From Rahnella inusitata_A (GTDB lineage: Bacteria; Pseudomonadota; Gammaproteobacteria; Enterobacterales; Enterobacteriaceae): a DNA stretch of 64,000 nt. Location of the stretch: positions 1 to 64,000 of the forward strand of contig NZ_CBCPJJ010000008.1 of assembly GCF_965118895.1 (NCBI RefSeq). The letters are read 5' to 3'. Numbering within the stretch: the stretch's first letter is position 1; every line of letters begins with the position of its first letter. A program made the position numbers and the translations under genes. This document shows, piece after piece, positions 42,657 to 51,614 of this stretch. The notes under the pieces were generated by a model, which saw nothing but the letters and a program-made list of their open reading frames with translations, was not told the DNA's origin and ran no database searches.

Positions 42657-43571
42657 TTATGAGCGGGCCAGACGCCACTGACGCAGGCGTTGCAACGGCG
42701 TCGGCGCAACCTGACGCACGGTGCCGCGTGAGAAATAACGTTCGACGTAATATTGCAGTACTGACAGCACGGTGGTGATCAGCAGATACCAGACAGTCGC
42801 GACCATCAGCAGCGGAATAACCTGCTGGGTACGGTTGTAAATCACCTGCACGGTGTAAAACAGCTCTGGCATCGACAGCACATAAACAATCGACGTGCCT
42901 TTGGCGAGGCTGATCACTTCATTAAAACCCGTCGGAAGAATCGAGCGCAGCGCCTGCGGCAAAATGATGCGGAAAGTGCGGCGATACGCCGGTAAGCCCA
43001 GTGCGGCGGCAGCTTCATGCTGGCCGTGCTCGACGCCTAAAATCCCGCCGCGAATGATTTCAGCGGTATACGCCGATTGCACCAGAGAAAGGCCGAGCAC
43101 CGCGACGGAAAATTGATCCAACAAATCCACCGTTGGCGTGCTGAAAAACGACAGTGAAGTAAACGGAATACCGATCGAAAGATTGTCGTACAGATAAGAA
43201 AAGTTGTAGAGGATGATCAATACCAGCAGCAACGGCAGCGAGCGGAATAGCCAGATGTAGCCCCACGCCAGGGAATTCAATAAGTAGGATTTCGACAGGC
43301 GGGCGAGCGCCAGCGCGGTGCCAAAGATAATACCAAACAGGGTGCCGAGCAGGGTAAGCAGCAGGGTTTTGCCAAGCCCCGACAAAATGACCGGATCCAA
43401 AAACCACTGGCGAAACACGCCCCATTCCCAGCGGGGATTGGTGGCGATGGATTGCACTATCGCCAGCAGGATGAACACCGAAAATACCGCACCGGCCAGC
43501 CGCCACGGATAGCGTGCCGGCACCACTTTCAGCGGGGGATGATTAACGGTCGGAGAGGTGTTTTCGCTCAT
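42657..43571 (-). CDS. Polar amino-acid-type ABC transporter permease
   Basis: HisM/GlnP-type permease, 304 residues: a leading segment AGAVFSVFILLAIVQSIA, five further membrane spans, and the EAA loop (AAAALGLPAYRRTFRIILPQ). Only one permease gene is present, so a homodimer is likely. It follows the GNAT gene by 31 bp and precedes the ATPase by 24 bp. Counterpart of YxeN in the Bacillus S-(2-succino)cysteine operon; transported substrate not shown by sequence. Confidence 0.88.
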   Translation of the reverse strand: MSENTSPTVNHPPLKVVPARYPWRLAGAVFSVFILLAIVQSIATNPRWEWGVFRQWFLDPVILSGLGKTLLLTLLGTLFGIIFGTALALARLSKSYLLNSLAWGYIWLFRSLPLLLVLIILYNFSYLYDNLSIGIPFTSLSFFSTPTVDLLDQFSVAVLGLSLVQSAYTAEIIRGGILGVEHGQHEAAAALGLPAYRRTFRIILPQALRSILPTGFNEVISLAKGTSIVYVLSMPELFYTVQVIYNRTQQVIPLLMVATVWYLLITTVLSVLQYYVERYFSRGTVRQVAPTPLQRLRQWRLARS

Positions 43572-43602
43572 AGTTTTGCCTGTTATCGGTTGTGCTTCGT
43601 AG

Positions 43603-44109
43603 CTAGCTGACGGGAACGTCAGCGGTCAGCGCTTTTTTGAAGGGCAGACGCCCGTCGTACGGTTCTCTGGAATACACTTCCGGGTCGAGCCTGGTATCGA
43701 ACTGCGGCTGATAACCGTGCGATAAATACAAGCCGACCGCTTCCGGCTGGCGGAATCCGGTGGTCAGAAACACCTGACGGTAACCGTAAGCAGCGGCGCG
43801 ACGCTCCAGTTCGTGCAGGATTTTCTGCGCCAGCCCCTGACGGCGCAGCCGGCGATCTGTCCAGATACGTTTGAATTCTGCGGTGTCTTCGTCGTAGCGT
43901 TTGTACGCGCCCATCGCAATGGGCGCTCCGTTTCTCAGCAGAACAATAAACGTGCCGTCGGGTGCGGAAAACACGCTGTCGTCTTCTGGCGGCAGGCTGG
44001 AGAAGAAGTCGCCGTAGCGTTCACGGTATTCACCAAATAACCCTTCGATGACCGGCGCAATCAGCGGGTCTTCCGGCACGGTTTGAATAAAAACGTCGTC
44101 GCTCATCAT
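43603..44109 (-). CDS. GNAT-family N-acetyltransferase
   Basis: A 168-residue acetyltransferase with the acetyl-CoA motif TDRRLRRQGLAQKILHELE and FLTTGFRQPEAVGLYLSHGY. Embedded between the substrate-binding protein (12 bp) and the permease (31 bp), it is clearly part of the transport operon. In the yxe and ytm operons of Bacillus the equivalent enzyme (SnaA/SnaB) N-acetylates S-substituted cysteines before oxidation; assignment of that role here is by context. Confidence 0.85.
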   Translation of the reverse strand: MMSDDVFIQTVPEDPLIAPVIEGLFGEYRERYGDFFSSLPPEDDSVFSAPDGTFIVLLRNGAPIAMGAYKRYDEDTAEFKRIWTDRRLRRQGLAQKILHELERRAAAYGYRQVFLTTGFRQPEAVGLYLSHGYQPQFDTRLDPEVYSREPYDGRLPFKKALTADVPVS

Positions 44110-44121
44110 TGAATCTCCTGA

Positions 44122-45048
44122 TCAGTCGCCCAGTCCCGGCGGGTTAATTTCTGAATGGTCGATTTTCTCAACGCTCTCACCCCAGCGATCCAGCACCTGC
44201 AAATACGCGCCGCTGGCAATGGCACTGTTCAGCGATGCCTGTACCGCATCCACCAAGCCGTTGCCTTTTTTCAGCGTCACGGCAATATTGGCGGTTTTAG
44301 GCCAGCCGCCCGGCACCGTGCCGACCAGCTGTGTTTTGCCGGTCAGCAGGGCTTTATAGGCACCGGTGACGTTTGGCCCGAAGGTGGCGTCGGCACGACC
44401 GGACTGAATAGCCAACGTGGCGGCGGCATCGTCGGTGACGTATTGCGGTTTAAACGCGGGCAGGCCCTTAGCCTGGTTCTCTTTGTCCCATGCCAGCAGC
44501 ACGGCTTCCTGATTAGTGCCGGAACCGACGATAATGCGCTTACCGGCGATGTCCGGTGCGGATTTGATCGAGGTGATTTTGCTGCCGGTTTTCACGTAGA
44601 AGCCCAGCGTGTCTTCGCGATAGGTGGCGAAATCAAATTTGGTTTTGCGGTCTTTAGTCACGGTGATGTTGTAGATAGCTGCGTCGTATTTCCCTGAGGT
44701 CACGCCCAGCGGCCAGTCTTCCCATGAGGCGGGTACCACTTTCAGCTTCAGCCCCAGACCATCGGCCACCAGACGGGCAATGTCCGCTTCGCTGCCAATC
44801 ACCGTTTTGTTATCACGGGCAAACAACCCGAATGGCGGGGCGCTGCCGAGTACGGCCAGTGCCACCGTCAGCGTGCCCGGTTCGACAAACTTAAAGTTGG
44901 CCGGAATTTTCGCAACGGCTTCGGGGCTTTTCGGCGTATTGATCGGGGTTTCATTGGCAACAAGGTCGATACCCGGTGCAGCATGAGCCAGTGTAGAAAG
45001 AGTTAACAAAGTGGCAATGGCAGTCAGACTAAAGCTACGTTTCATCAT
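44122..45048 (-). CDS. Periplasmic amino-acid-binding protein
   Basis: SBP_bac_3-type solute-binding protein of 308 residues with a Sec signal peptide (FSLTAIATLLTLSTLAHA, cleavage before APGID). Ligand-cleft strings include GSEADIARLVADGLGLKL, WEDWPLGVTSGKYDAAI and FATYREDTLGFYV. AGGG lies 8 nt before the first of two ATGs. A 197-bp AT-rich gap separates it from the deacylase upstream, so a second promoter is possible. Counterpart of YxeM/TcyJK. Confidence 0.87.
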   Translation of the reverse strand: MMKRSFSLTAIATLLTLSTLAHAAPGIDLVANETPINTPKSPEAVAKIPANFKFVEPGTLTVALAVLGSAPPFGLFARDNKTVIGSEADIARLVADGLGLKLKVVPASWEDWPLGVTSGKYDAAIYNITVTKDRKTKFDFATYREDTLGFYVKTGSKITSIKSAPDIAGKRIIVGSGTNQEAVLLAWDKENQAKGLPAFKPQYVTDDAAATLAIQSGRADATFGPNVTGAYKALLTGKTQLVGTVPGGWPKTANIAVTLKKGNGLVDAVQASLNSAIASGAYLQVLDRWGESVEKIDHSEINPPGLGD

Positions 45049-45245
45049 TATATTTACCCTGCATTCTTATTATGTGTTTATGACATTGAGGTGACGTTTT
45101 CACTATTCCCGAGTGTTACTGGGATGTAAAATAACAAAATTCAATAATCAAATTGAGAAAAAGCAAATACGAGAAAAAGAATATTCCCCACGGAAAATGC
45201 CCGGTATCTCCGGGCATAAATTACAAGCTGAAAGAGCAAGGTGGA

Positions 45246-46430
45246 TTATTTTGCGATTAATTCATGCAGCGCTTTTTCAGCTAATTGCTGGAAATAATTC
45301 GCAGCCGGGAAAATAGCCGATTCGTCCGGATTAAATTGCGGATGATGCAGGCCAAATTCGCTGGCCGAGCCGATGCTGACAAACGCGCCAGGGACGTGAT
45401 GCAGGTAAAACGCAAAGTCTTCGCCGCCCATCTGCGCGGTGGCCACTTCCGCTTTATAGCCAAATTCGGCAGCGGCCTGCAGGCTGAATTCCGCCCAGCG
45501 TGGCGTATTCACCACCGCCGGCGGCCCGCCAAACCAGTGCAGCTCGGCTTTAGCGCCCAGCGCGCCTGCAACGCCAGAAATCAGCTGGCGGATCCGCCCC
45601 GGAATTTGCTCACGAATATCATCATTGTGCGTGCGCACCGTGCCTTCCAGTTCAACGCTCTGGGGCAGCACGTTCCAGGTATTGCCGCCCTCGATTCGGG
45701 TCACGCTGACCACTGCGGACTCCTGCGCGGCGACGTTACGGCTGACCAATGTTTGGAGCGCCGTCACGATGTGGCTGGCGGTGACGATACTGTCGACGCC
45801 TTCTTCCGGATGTGCGGCGTGCGCGCCTTTGCCGGTGATAGTTATCTGGAAGCGATCGACATTGGCGTAAAACGCGCCGCCTTTAGTGGAAAAGGTGCCG
45901 ACCGGCAGTTCAGGCGCATTGTGCAGGCCAAAAATCGCATCGACGTTTTCCAGCGCACCGGCCTTGATCAGCTGCGATGCCCCGCCAAAACGCTCTTCGG
46001 CAGGCTGGAAGAACAGACGGACGCGGCCTTGCAACTGATCCTCGCGCGCTTTGAGTAAGTACGCTGCGCCAAGAATAACAGAGGTATGGAAATCATGGCC
46101 GCAGGCATGCATCACGCCCGGTTGCTGCGAACTGAACGGTACGCCGGAGGTTTCTTCGATCGGCAGGGCGTCGATGTCGCCGCGCAGCGCCACCACCGGG
46201 CCGTGCGCCGGGCCAATTTCAGCCACTACGCCGGTTTTCAAGCCAAGATCCAAAATGCGGATCCCGGCGGCATTCAGCCAGTTAGTGATCTTTTGCGTGG
46301 TCACGAATTCCTGATTAGATAATTCAGGATGTTGATGTAATTCGCGGCGATGGGCGATGAGTTGATTTTCTAGCGCAGTGGGAGCGGAGTTAGCCCCGGT
46401 GCGGATTTCATCGGCAAGTGAAATGCTCAT
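45246..46430 (-). CDS. M20-family amidohydrolase / N-acyl amino acid deacylase
   Basis: Zinc or manganese M20D peptidase of the hippurate hydrolase/HipO type. The 394-residue product has HRELHQHPELSNQE, GDIDALPIEE, MHACGHDFHTS (metal Cys/His), FQPAEERFGGA (catalytic Glu) and a late GGEDFAFYL. The start is ambiguous: ATG 46430 (MSISLADEI) or ATG 46466, which has a closer AGGA. In Bacillus YxeP/SndA removes the N-acetyl group from N-acetylcysteine derivatives; this gene heads the leftward operon and probably does likewise. Confidence 0.85.
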   Translation of the reverse strand: MSISLADEIRTGANSAPTALENQLIAHRRELHQHPELSNQEFVTTQKITNWLNAAGIRILDLGLKTGVVAEIGPAHGPVVALRGDIDALPIEETSGVPFSSQQPGVMHACGHDFHTSVILGAAYLLKAREDQLQGRVRLFFQPAEERFGGASQLIKAGALENVDAIFGLHNAPELPVGTFSTKGGAFYANVDRFQITITGKGAHAAHPEEGVDSIVTASHIVTALQTLVSRNVAAQESAVVSVTRIEGGNTWNVLPQSVELEGTVRTHNDDIREQIPGRIRQLISGVAGALGAKAELHWFGGPPAVVNTPRWAEFSLQAAAEFGYKAEVATAQMGGEDFAFYLHHVPGAFVSIGSASEFGLHHPQFNPDESAIFPAANYFQQLAEKALHELIAK

Positions 46431-46546
46431 TATAAATAGCCTTTTATGGGTAGAGATTGCAGTCATTTCATCCTAGTCATGAATTGCTGTCTGACTAAAT
46501 ACCCTGTGGCTATAATTTATATCCGGCGTGCAGGCTTAAATTCCAT

Positions 46547-46588
46547 AGCTAAATAATCACTATAGAAACGTGATTTTATTATTTAGCT
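46547..46588. promoter_or_regulatory. Inverted repeat in the divergent sulfur-cluster promoter region
   Basis: AGCTAAATAAT (46547-46557) and ATTATTTAGCT (46578-46588), 11 perfect base pairs with a 20-bp spacer, in the 238-bp AT-rich region between the divergent deacylase and monooxygenase genes. A candidate site for CysB, Cbl or another LysR-type activator; no match to a defined consensus can be claimed. Confidence 0.45.
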
Positions 46589-46668
46589 TTGCGCTGACTT
46601 CGTGGAACTCTTTTTATCAAGATTAATGATTGTTAACAGACATAAGCAGATAAAAAGGAATGCCCGCC

Positions 46669-47667
46669 GTGAATTACCGACTGAGCTTATTAGATCAAAG
46701 CCCGATAAATGACGGGCAGAGCGCCGCAGAGGCACTGGCGGCGACGCTGACATTTGCGCAGACAGCCGAGAAACTGGGCTATCACCGTTTGTGGGTGTCC
46801 GAACATCATGATACCGAAAAGCTGGCGGGCAGTTCGCCGGAAGTATTGATCGCCTGGTTGCTGGCGCAGACATCCCGCCTGCGTATCGGCTCCGGCGGTG
46901 TGATGCTGCAACATTACAGCCCGTACAAAGTTGCGGAGAATTTCCATTTGCTTTCAGCACTGGCGCCGGATCGTGTCGATATAGGCATAGGTAAAGCGCC
47001 CGGCGGTTTACCGCTTTCCACCAAAGCGCTGCGCGGACATCAGTCAGCCGATAATGCGCCCGGTTTTCCCGCGCAGTTGCAACAGCTGACCCATTATCTT
47101 ACCCATCTCGACGACCATCTGGCCGGTGTGGAAGCACGCGCGTTGCCGCATCCGCCGGTTGCGCCCCAGCGTTTTCTGCTCGGTGCCAGTAAAGAGAGCG
47201 CCCGTCTGGCAGCCTCGCTCGGCTGGAATTTTGTGTTCGCCGGTTTCATCAATACTTCAGCGGAAGTCATGACAGAATCAGTGCTGGCGTTCCATGAATA
47301 TTCCGCCGGAAAAGGGCAGGCACTGGTCAGCCTGGCGGTGCTCGCCGCTCAAACCCGTGAAGAGGCCGCAGAGCGGGTGGCCGAACAGCATAATTTCCGC
47401 GTCACGATCGGCGATAAACACGTTACGGTCGGCACCCGCGAACAGGCGGAAGCCTTTGTGCAGCAGGCGGGCGCCAGGCAGTTCACCATCGAACAACAAC
47501 AGCTCAGCGTGCTGCACGGTACGCCCGGCGACATCCACGAGCAGCTGCGCGATATTCAGCGTCGTCTGTGCGTCAACGAATTTGTCCTTCACACCCCACT
47601 GACAGAGGCCGCCGTGCGTCTGAAATCCATTGAATTGCTGGCTGGCCAGCTTAAGGAGATCTCATGA
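46669..47667 (+). CDS. Luciferase-like flavin-dependent oxidoreductase (CmoO-like)
   Basis: Flavin monooxygenase of the bacterial luciferase-like family, 332 residues, with YRLSLLDQSPI, RLWVSEHHDTEKLAGSSPE, RIGSGGVMLQHYSPYKVAE and RVDIGIGKAPGG. GTG 46669 is preferred: AAGGA is 9 nt upstream, while ATG 46660 overlaps the Shine-Dalgarno. Its 3' end overlaps the next monooxygenase by 4 bp. A similar enzyme (YtmO/CmoO) stands in the Bacillus ytm operon. Role in oxidising N-acetyl-S-substituted cysteines is inferred from neighbours. Confidence 0.82.
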   Translation: MNYRLSLLDQSPINDGQSAAEALAATLTFAQTAEKLGYHRLWVSEHHDTEKLAGSSPEVLIAWLLAQTSRLRIGSGGVMLQHYSPYKVAENFHLLSALAPDRVDIGIGKAPGGLPLSTKALRGHQSADNAPGFPAQLQQLTHYLTHLDDHLAGVEARALPHPPVAPQRFLLGASKESARLAASLGWNFVFAGFINTSAEVMTESVLAFHEYSAGKGQALVSLAVLAAQTREEAAERVAEQHNFRVTIGDKHVTVGTREQAEAFVQQAGARQFTIEQQQLSVLHGTPGDIHEQLRDIQRRLCVNEFVLHTPLTEAAVRLKSIELLAGQLKEIS

Positions 47668-49001
47668 GCCATTCGAAAAGTATCAAGCTGGGTCTGATGT
47701 TGCACGGTGCAGGTGGCCATATGAATTCATGGCGACATGAAAAAGCGCCGGCCGATGCGAGCGTTAATTTTCCCTATTTTCGTGATTTAGCGCTGCGCGC
47801 AGAAGCTGCCGGTTTTGATTTCCTGTTTGTCGCCGACGGTCTGCACATCAACGAAAAATCGCTGCCGCATTTTCTTAACCGTTTCGAACCGATTGCTTTG
47901 CTGTCGGCGCTGGCGTCGGCGACGCACAGCATCGGGCTGGCCGGAACGATTTCGACCTCCTACAGCGATCCGTTCACCGTCGCGCGGCAACTGGCGACGG
48001 TCGATAACATCAGCCAGGGGCGCGCTGGCTGGAATGTGGTGACCTCGCCGCTGGCCGGTTCGGCGAAAAATTTCGGTAAAGATCATCCTGAACATGCACT
48101 GCGCTACCAGATTGCTGAGGAATATATCAGCGTGGTCCAGGGGTTGTGGGATTCGTGGGAAGACGACGCTTTTGTACGCGACCGCGAAAGTGGCGTGTTC
48201 TTCGATGCGGCCAGGCTGCATAAACTCAATCATCAGGGACAGTTCTTCTCGGTGGAAGGACCGCTGAATATTCAGCGCTCGCCGCAGGGACAGCCGGTGA
48301 TTTTCCAGGCAGGCGCGTCGGATGCGGGGATCGCGCTGGCAGGTAAATCTGCCGATGCAGTGTTCACCAACGCCCGTACGCTGGAAGAGGCCAAAGAATA
48401 CTCGGCAAAATTGCAGGCGCAGGTGGCGAAAAACGGGCGTCATCCGGTGGGGATTTTCCCCGGCATCAGCCCGATTGTTGGCAAAACCGAAGCGGAAGCC
48501 GAAGCCAAATATCAGCATTTGCTCTCGCTGCTGTCTCTCGACGATGCGCTGGCGTATCTCGGCCGCTTCTTCGACCATCACGATTTCAGCCAGTATCCGC
48601 CGGATGGCCCGTTCCCTGAGCTGGGTGATTTAGGCCAGAACACTTTCCGTTCAACCACCGACAGCATTAAAAAGCAGGCCAGAGAGGAAAATCTCACGCT
48701 GCGTGACGTCGCATATCAGGCCACGCTGCCGCGCGGTGAGTTCTTCGGCACGCCGGAGCAGGTTGCCGACAGGCTGATCCGCTGGGTGGAAGAGAGCGGC
48801 GCAAGCGGCTTTATTATCAGCGGACCGGTGCTGGTCGAGGCGCTCGACGATATTACACGTCTGGTGCTGCCGGTGCTGGAGGCGCGCGGTTACTGGCATC
48901 CTTCAGAGGCGCAAACCTTACGCGAACGGCTGGATATTCCGTTTAAAGTGAATCGCTACAGCGTGCAGGAAAAACAGCGGGAAGCAGTGAACGAGAAATA
49001 G
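47664..49001 (+). CDS. NtaA/SnaA/DszA-type flavin monooxygenase (CmoJ/YxeK-like)
   Basis: FMN-dependent monooxygenase of 445 residues that needs reduced flavin from a separate reductase. Motifs are LMLHGAGGHMNSWRHEKAP, FVADGL, GLAGTISTSYSDPFTVARQ, LDNIS-type ATVDNISQGRAGWNVVTS and QAGASDAG. Its ATG overlaps the preceding gene by 4 bp, so both monooxygenases are coupled. YxeK and YtnJ/CmoJ of Bacillus, of the same family, cleave the C-S bond of N-acetylated S-substituted cysteines. A terminator follows. Confidence 0.85.
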   Translation: MSHSKSIKLGLMLHGAGGHMNSWRHEKAPADASVNFPYFRDLALRAEAAGFDFLFVADGLHINEKSLPHFLNRFEPIALLSALASATHSIGLAGTISTSYSDPFTVARQLATVDNISQGRAGWNVVTSPLAGSAKNFGKDHPEHALRYQIAEEYISVVQGLWDSWEDDAFVRDRESGVFFDAARLHKLNHQGQFFSVEGPLNIQRSPQGQPVIFQAGASDAGIALAGKSADAVFTNARTLEEAKEYSAKLQAQVAKNGRHPVGIFPGISPIVGKTEAEAEAKYQHLLSLLSLDDALAYLGRFFDHHDFSQYPPDGPFPELGDLGQNTFRSTTDSIKKQAREENLTLRDVAYQATLPRGEFFGTPEQVADRLIRWVEESGASGFIISGPVLVEALDDITRLVLPVLEARGYWHPSEAQTLRERLDIPFKVNRYSVQEKQREAVNEK

Positions 49002-49024
49002 TTACAACATACTAGACCTTAATT

Positions 49025-49055
49025 GCCCGCTCAGGTGACATCTGGCGGGCTTTTT
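49025..49055 (+). terminator. Terminator after the monooxygenase operon
   Basis: GCCCGC-TCAG / CTGG-GCGGGC type stem, then TTTTTGCTTT, 24 bp after the stop. Confidence 0.85.
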
Positions 49056-49150
49056 GCTTTGCAGGGAAGAACTTCCGGGCTTGCCTCGTTAAAAGATTGG
49101 GCGTAGGTTTCGCAAAACCCTTTAAATCTTAGAACGCTTAAGGAAAACAC

Positions 49151-50128
49151 ATGAAAGCTCTGGTTCTGGAACAGCTTGACAAAGCCACGCTGGCTGAGGT
49201 GAAAGAGATTGCACTGCCTGACATGGCGCAAGGCGATGTGTTGGTGGATATCAGCTGGTCGGGTCTGAATTATAAAGATGCGCTGGCAATCACCGGCAAA
49301 GGCAAAATCATCCGCCAGTTCCCGATGGTGCCCGGCATTGATTTTGTCGGCCACGTCAGCCGCAGTAATGACCCGCGCTTTTCCGTCGGGCAGTCGGTGA
49401 TCCTCACCGGCTGGGGCGTGGGCGAAACGCACTGGGGCGGTCTGGCTGAGCAGGCGTGCGTGAAAGGCGACTGGCTGGTGCCGTTGCCGGAAGGCATGGC
49501 GGCGCGTAATGCGATGATCATCGGTACGGCTGGTTTCACCGCGATGCTGTGTGTGATGGCGCTGGAAGAGGCGGGCGTAACGCCGGACAGTGGCACCGTC
49601 GTGGTGACCGGCGCGAGCGGCGGCGTGGGCAGCACAGCGGTGGCGCTGCTGCATACGCTCGGTTATAACGTGGCGGCGGTGACCGGGCGTGAATCTACCC
49701 ATGATTATCTGCGTAAACTTGGTGCCAGCGAAATTCTGTCGCGTGATGATTTTGCCGAAACGCGTCCGCTGGAAAAACAGGTCTGGGCGGGTGCGGTAGA
49801 TACCGTTGGCGATAAAGTGCTGGCGAAGTTGCTGGCGCAAACCAATTACGGCGGCTGCGTTGCAGCCTGCGGTCTGGCCGGTGGCTTTAACCTGCCGACC
49901 ACCGTTATGCCGTTCATCCTGCGCAACGTGCGTTTACAGGGGGTGGATTCCGTTTCTGTGCCCGCTGAGCGCCGTGCGGCGGTGTGGGAACGCCTGATGA
50001 ATACCTTGCCGGAAAGCTTCTACCAGCAGGCCGCCACCGAAATTAGCCTTGAGCAAACCCCAGCGGTAGCGGCAGATTTCCTCAACAATAAAATTCAGGG
50101 CAGAACGCTGGTGAAAATCACCGGTTAA
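49151..50128 (+). CDS. acuI: Acrylyl-CoA reductase / zinc-free MDR oxidoreductase AcuI
   Basis: Medium-chain reductase of 325 residues (YhdH/AcuI family) that reduces acrylyl-CoA to propionyl-CoA with NADPH. GLNYKDALAITGKGKI, VPGIDFVGHV, LTGWGVGETHWGG and the NADPH-binding VVTGASGGVGSTAVALL are present; zinc-ligand cysteines of alcohol dehydrogenases are absent, as expected. AAGGAAA precedes the ATG. Single gene between two terminators. Confidence 0.9.
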   Translation: MKALVLEQLDKATLAEVKEIALPDMAQGDVLVDISWSGLNYKDALAITGKGKIIRQFPMVPGIDFVGHVSRSNDPRFSVGQSVILTGWGVGETHWGGLAEQACVKGDWLVPLPEGMAARNAMIIGTAGFTAMLCVMALEEAGVTPDSGTVVVTGASGGVGSTAVALLHTLGYNVAAVTGRESTHDYLRKLGASEILSRDDFAETRPLEKQVWAGAVDTVGDKVLAKLLAQTNYGGCVAACGLAGGFNLPTTVMPFILRNVRLQGVDSVSVPAERRAAVWERLMNTLPESFYQQAATEISLEQTPAVAADFLNNKIQGRTLVKITG

Positions 50129-50137
50129 CCTGCTTTT

Positions 50138-50165
50138 CCCGGCACCCCTGCGATGCCGGGATTTC
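50138..50165 (+). terminator. Terminator after acuI
   Basis: CCCGGCA / TGCCGGG stem with a CCCCTGCGA loop, then ATTTCTCCTT; 9 bp after the acuI stop. The T tract is modest. Confidence 0.7.
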
Positions 50166-50317
50166 TCCTTCGTTCAATTTTCCTTCAGCACTAAAGAATT
50201 CCCCGCGACTGACCGATAAATACAGGACGAGATAAAAGAGAATCTGATCCCTTATTTTCCGAATGGCTCATATCGCTTTGCTGTCGCACAACAAATAATT
50301 AAACGCATGGGGAAAGT

Positions 50318-51292
50318 ATGGACAATTTTCAGAAAGACATCGATGAGAGAACCAATCTCACGTCATCTAACCGGTTTGAGTTATTGCTGTTCCGTCTGGG
50401 CTCAGCGCCTGATGAAGACCAGTCCGAGCTGTTCGGCATCAACGTGTTCAAACTGCGTGAAATCGTTCCTATGCCCGCGCTGACCAAAGCGGCAGGCATG
50501 AAATCGCCGATGATGGGCATGGCGAATATTCGTGGTGAAATCATTCCGGTAATTGACCTTCCGGCGGTCGTCGGTTGTGTGCCAAAAACCGGCCTGAACA
50601 TTTTGCTGGTCACCGAATACGCGCGCAGTACACAGGCGTTTGCGGTGGAATCGGTTGACGATATTGTGCGTCTCGAGTGGAGCCAGGTGCTGGCTGCTGA
50701 ATCCGGCGTCAAGAGCCGAAATATCACCAGTATCGCGCGTCTGGACAACGATAAATCCAGCAACCGTCTGGCACTGGTGCTGGACGTCGAACAGATCCTT
50801 TACGACATCGTGCCTTCTACCGGCAACGTGGCAATCGATAAGCAAAAAACCCGAGCGTTCCAGCTGAAACCGGGCGCCGTAGCGATTGTGGCAGAAGATT
50901 CGAAAGTGGCGCGTCAGATGCTGGAGAAAGGGTTGGCGATGATGGAAATCCCGGCGCAGATGCACGTCACCGGTCTGGAAGCCTGGAATAAAATTCGCAA
51001 AATCGCAGAAGAGTGCAAAGCCGAAGGGCGGCCAATTTCCGATAAAATTTCCTTCGTGCTTACCGATCTGGAAATGCCGGAAATGGACGGTTTCACCCTG
51101 ACGTTGAATATTAAGCGTGACGAGTTCCTGAAGAATATTCCGGTGATCATTCACTCCTCGCTTTCAGGCAGTGCTAACGAAGACCACGTGCGTAAAGTCG
51201 GTGCCGATGGTTACGTTGCCAAGTTCGAAATTAATGAACTGGAAGCGGCTATTCATAAAGCGCTGGATGCGAAGACGGCGGCGGTGGCATAA
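50318..51292 (+). CDS. cheV: Chemotaxis coupling/response protein CheV
   Basis: Hybrid adaptor linking chemoreceptors to CheA. The 324-residue protein has a CheW domain at ~15-165 (FRLG, LFGINVFKLREIVP, MANIRGEIIPVIDLP) and a C-terminal receiver with the phospho-acceptor Asp250 in VLTDLEMPEMDGF and the late KF in place of the usual Lys-Pro. CheV is absent in E. coli but present in Salmonella, Serratia and relatives. Monocistronic, away from the flagellar genes. Confidence 0.94.
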   Translation: MDNFQKDIDERTNLTSSNRFELLLFRLGSAPDEDQSELFGINVFKLREIVPMPALTKAAGMKSPMMGMANIRGEIIPVIDLPAVVGCVPKTGLNILLVTEYARSTQAFAVESVDDIVRLEWSQVLAAESGVKSRNITSIARLDNDKSSNRLALVLDVEQILYDIVPSTGNVAIDKQKTRAFQLKPGAVAIVAEDSKVARQMLEKGLAMMEIPAQMHVTGLEAWNKIRKIAEECKAEGRPISDKISFVLTDLEMPEMDGFTLTLNIKRDEFLKNIPVIIHSSLSGSANEDHVRKVGADGYVAKFEINELEAAIHKALDAKTAAVA

Positions 51293-51326
51293 CCACGCTT
51301 TCCGGAAAGCCCGCTGATAAAACGAC

Positions 51327-51367
51327 ATCTGCCCGGCGAACGCTGAAAACAGAGTTGCCCGGCAGAT
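51327..51367 (+). terminator. Stem-loop after cheV
   Basis: ATCTGCCCGGC and GCCCGGCAGAT pair over 11 bp with one mismatch around a 19-nt loop, 35 bp after the cheV stop. There is no T tract, so it may be an RNA 3'-end stabiliser rather than an intrinsic terminator. Confidence 0.45.
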
Positions 51368-51446
51368 ATCGCAATAGATTATATATTATAGGGCGATAAG
51401 TTAAATAATGATGGTGAAGCCACTGCAATATATTATTATTTTTCCT

Positions 51447-51463
51447 CTGGCATCATATGCCAG
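51447..51463. promoter_or_regulatory. Palindrome upstream of the diguanylate cyclase
   Basis: CTGGCAT-CAT-ATGCCAG, seven perfect pairs, about 150 bp before the cyclase start and following an AT-rich run. It is a possible operator. The rest of the 51293-51614 gap holds the cheV stem-loop and no gene. Confidence 0.4.
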
Positions 51464-51614
51464 GCGTAATGTTTTGGAGTGAATTTAAATGCGTCGTATT
51501 ACCAAGAGATAAAGAAAACCAATTGTAATTAATGTTTTCCTGACGGCACTTTGTTTGTTTTTCGATAAATGCTAATATTTCAGTAATAAAGCTCGCACAA
51601 TATCGGAAATCGTG

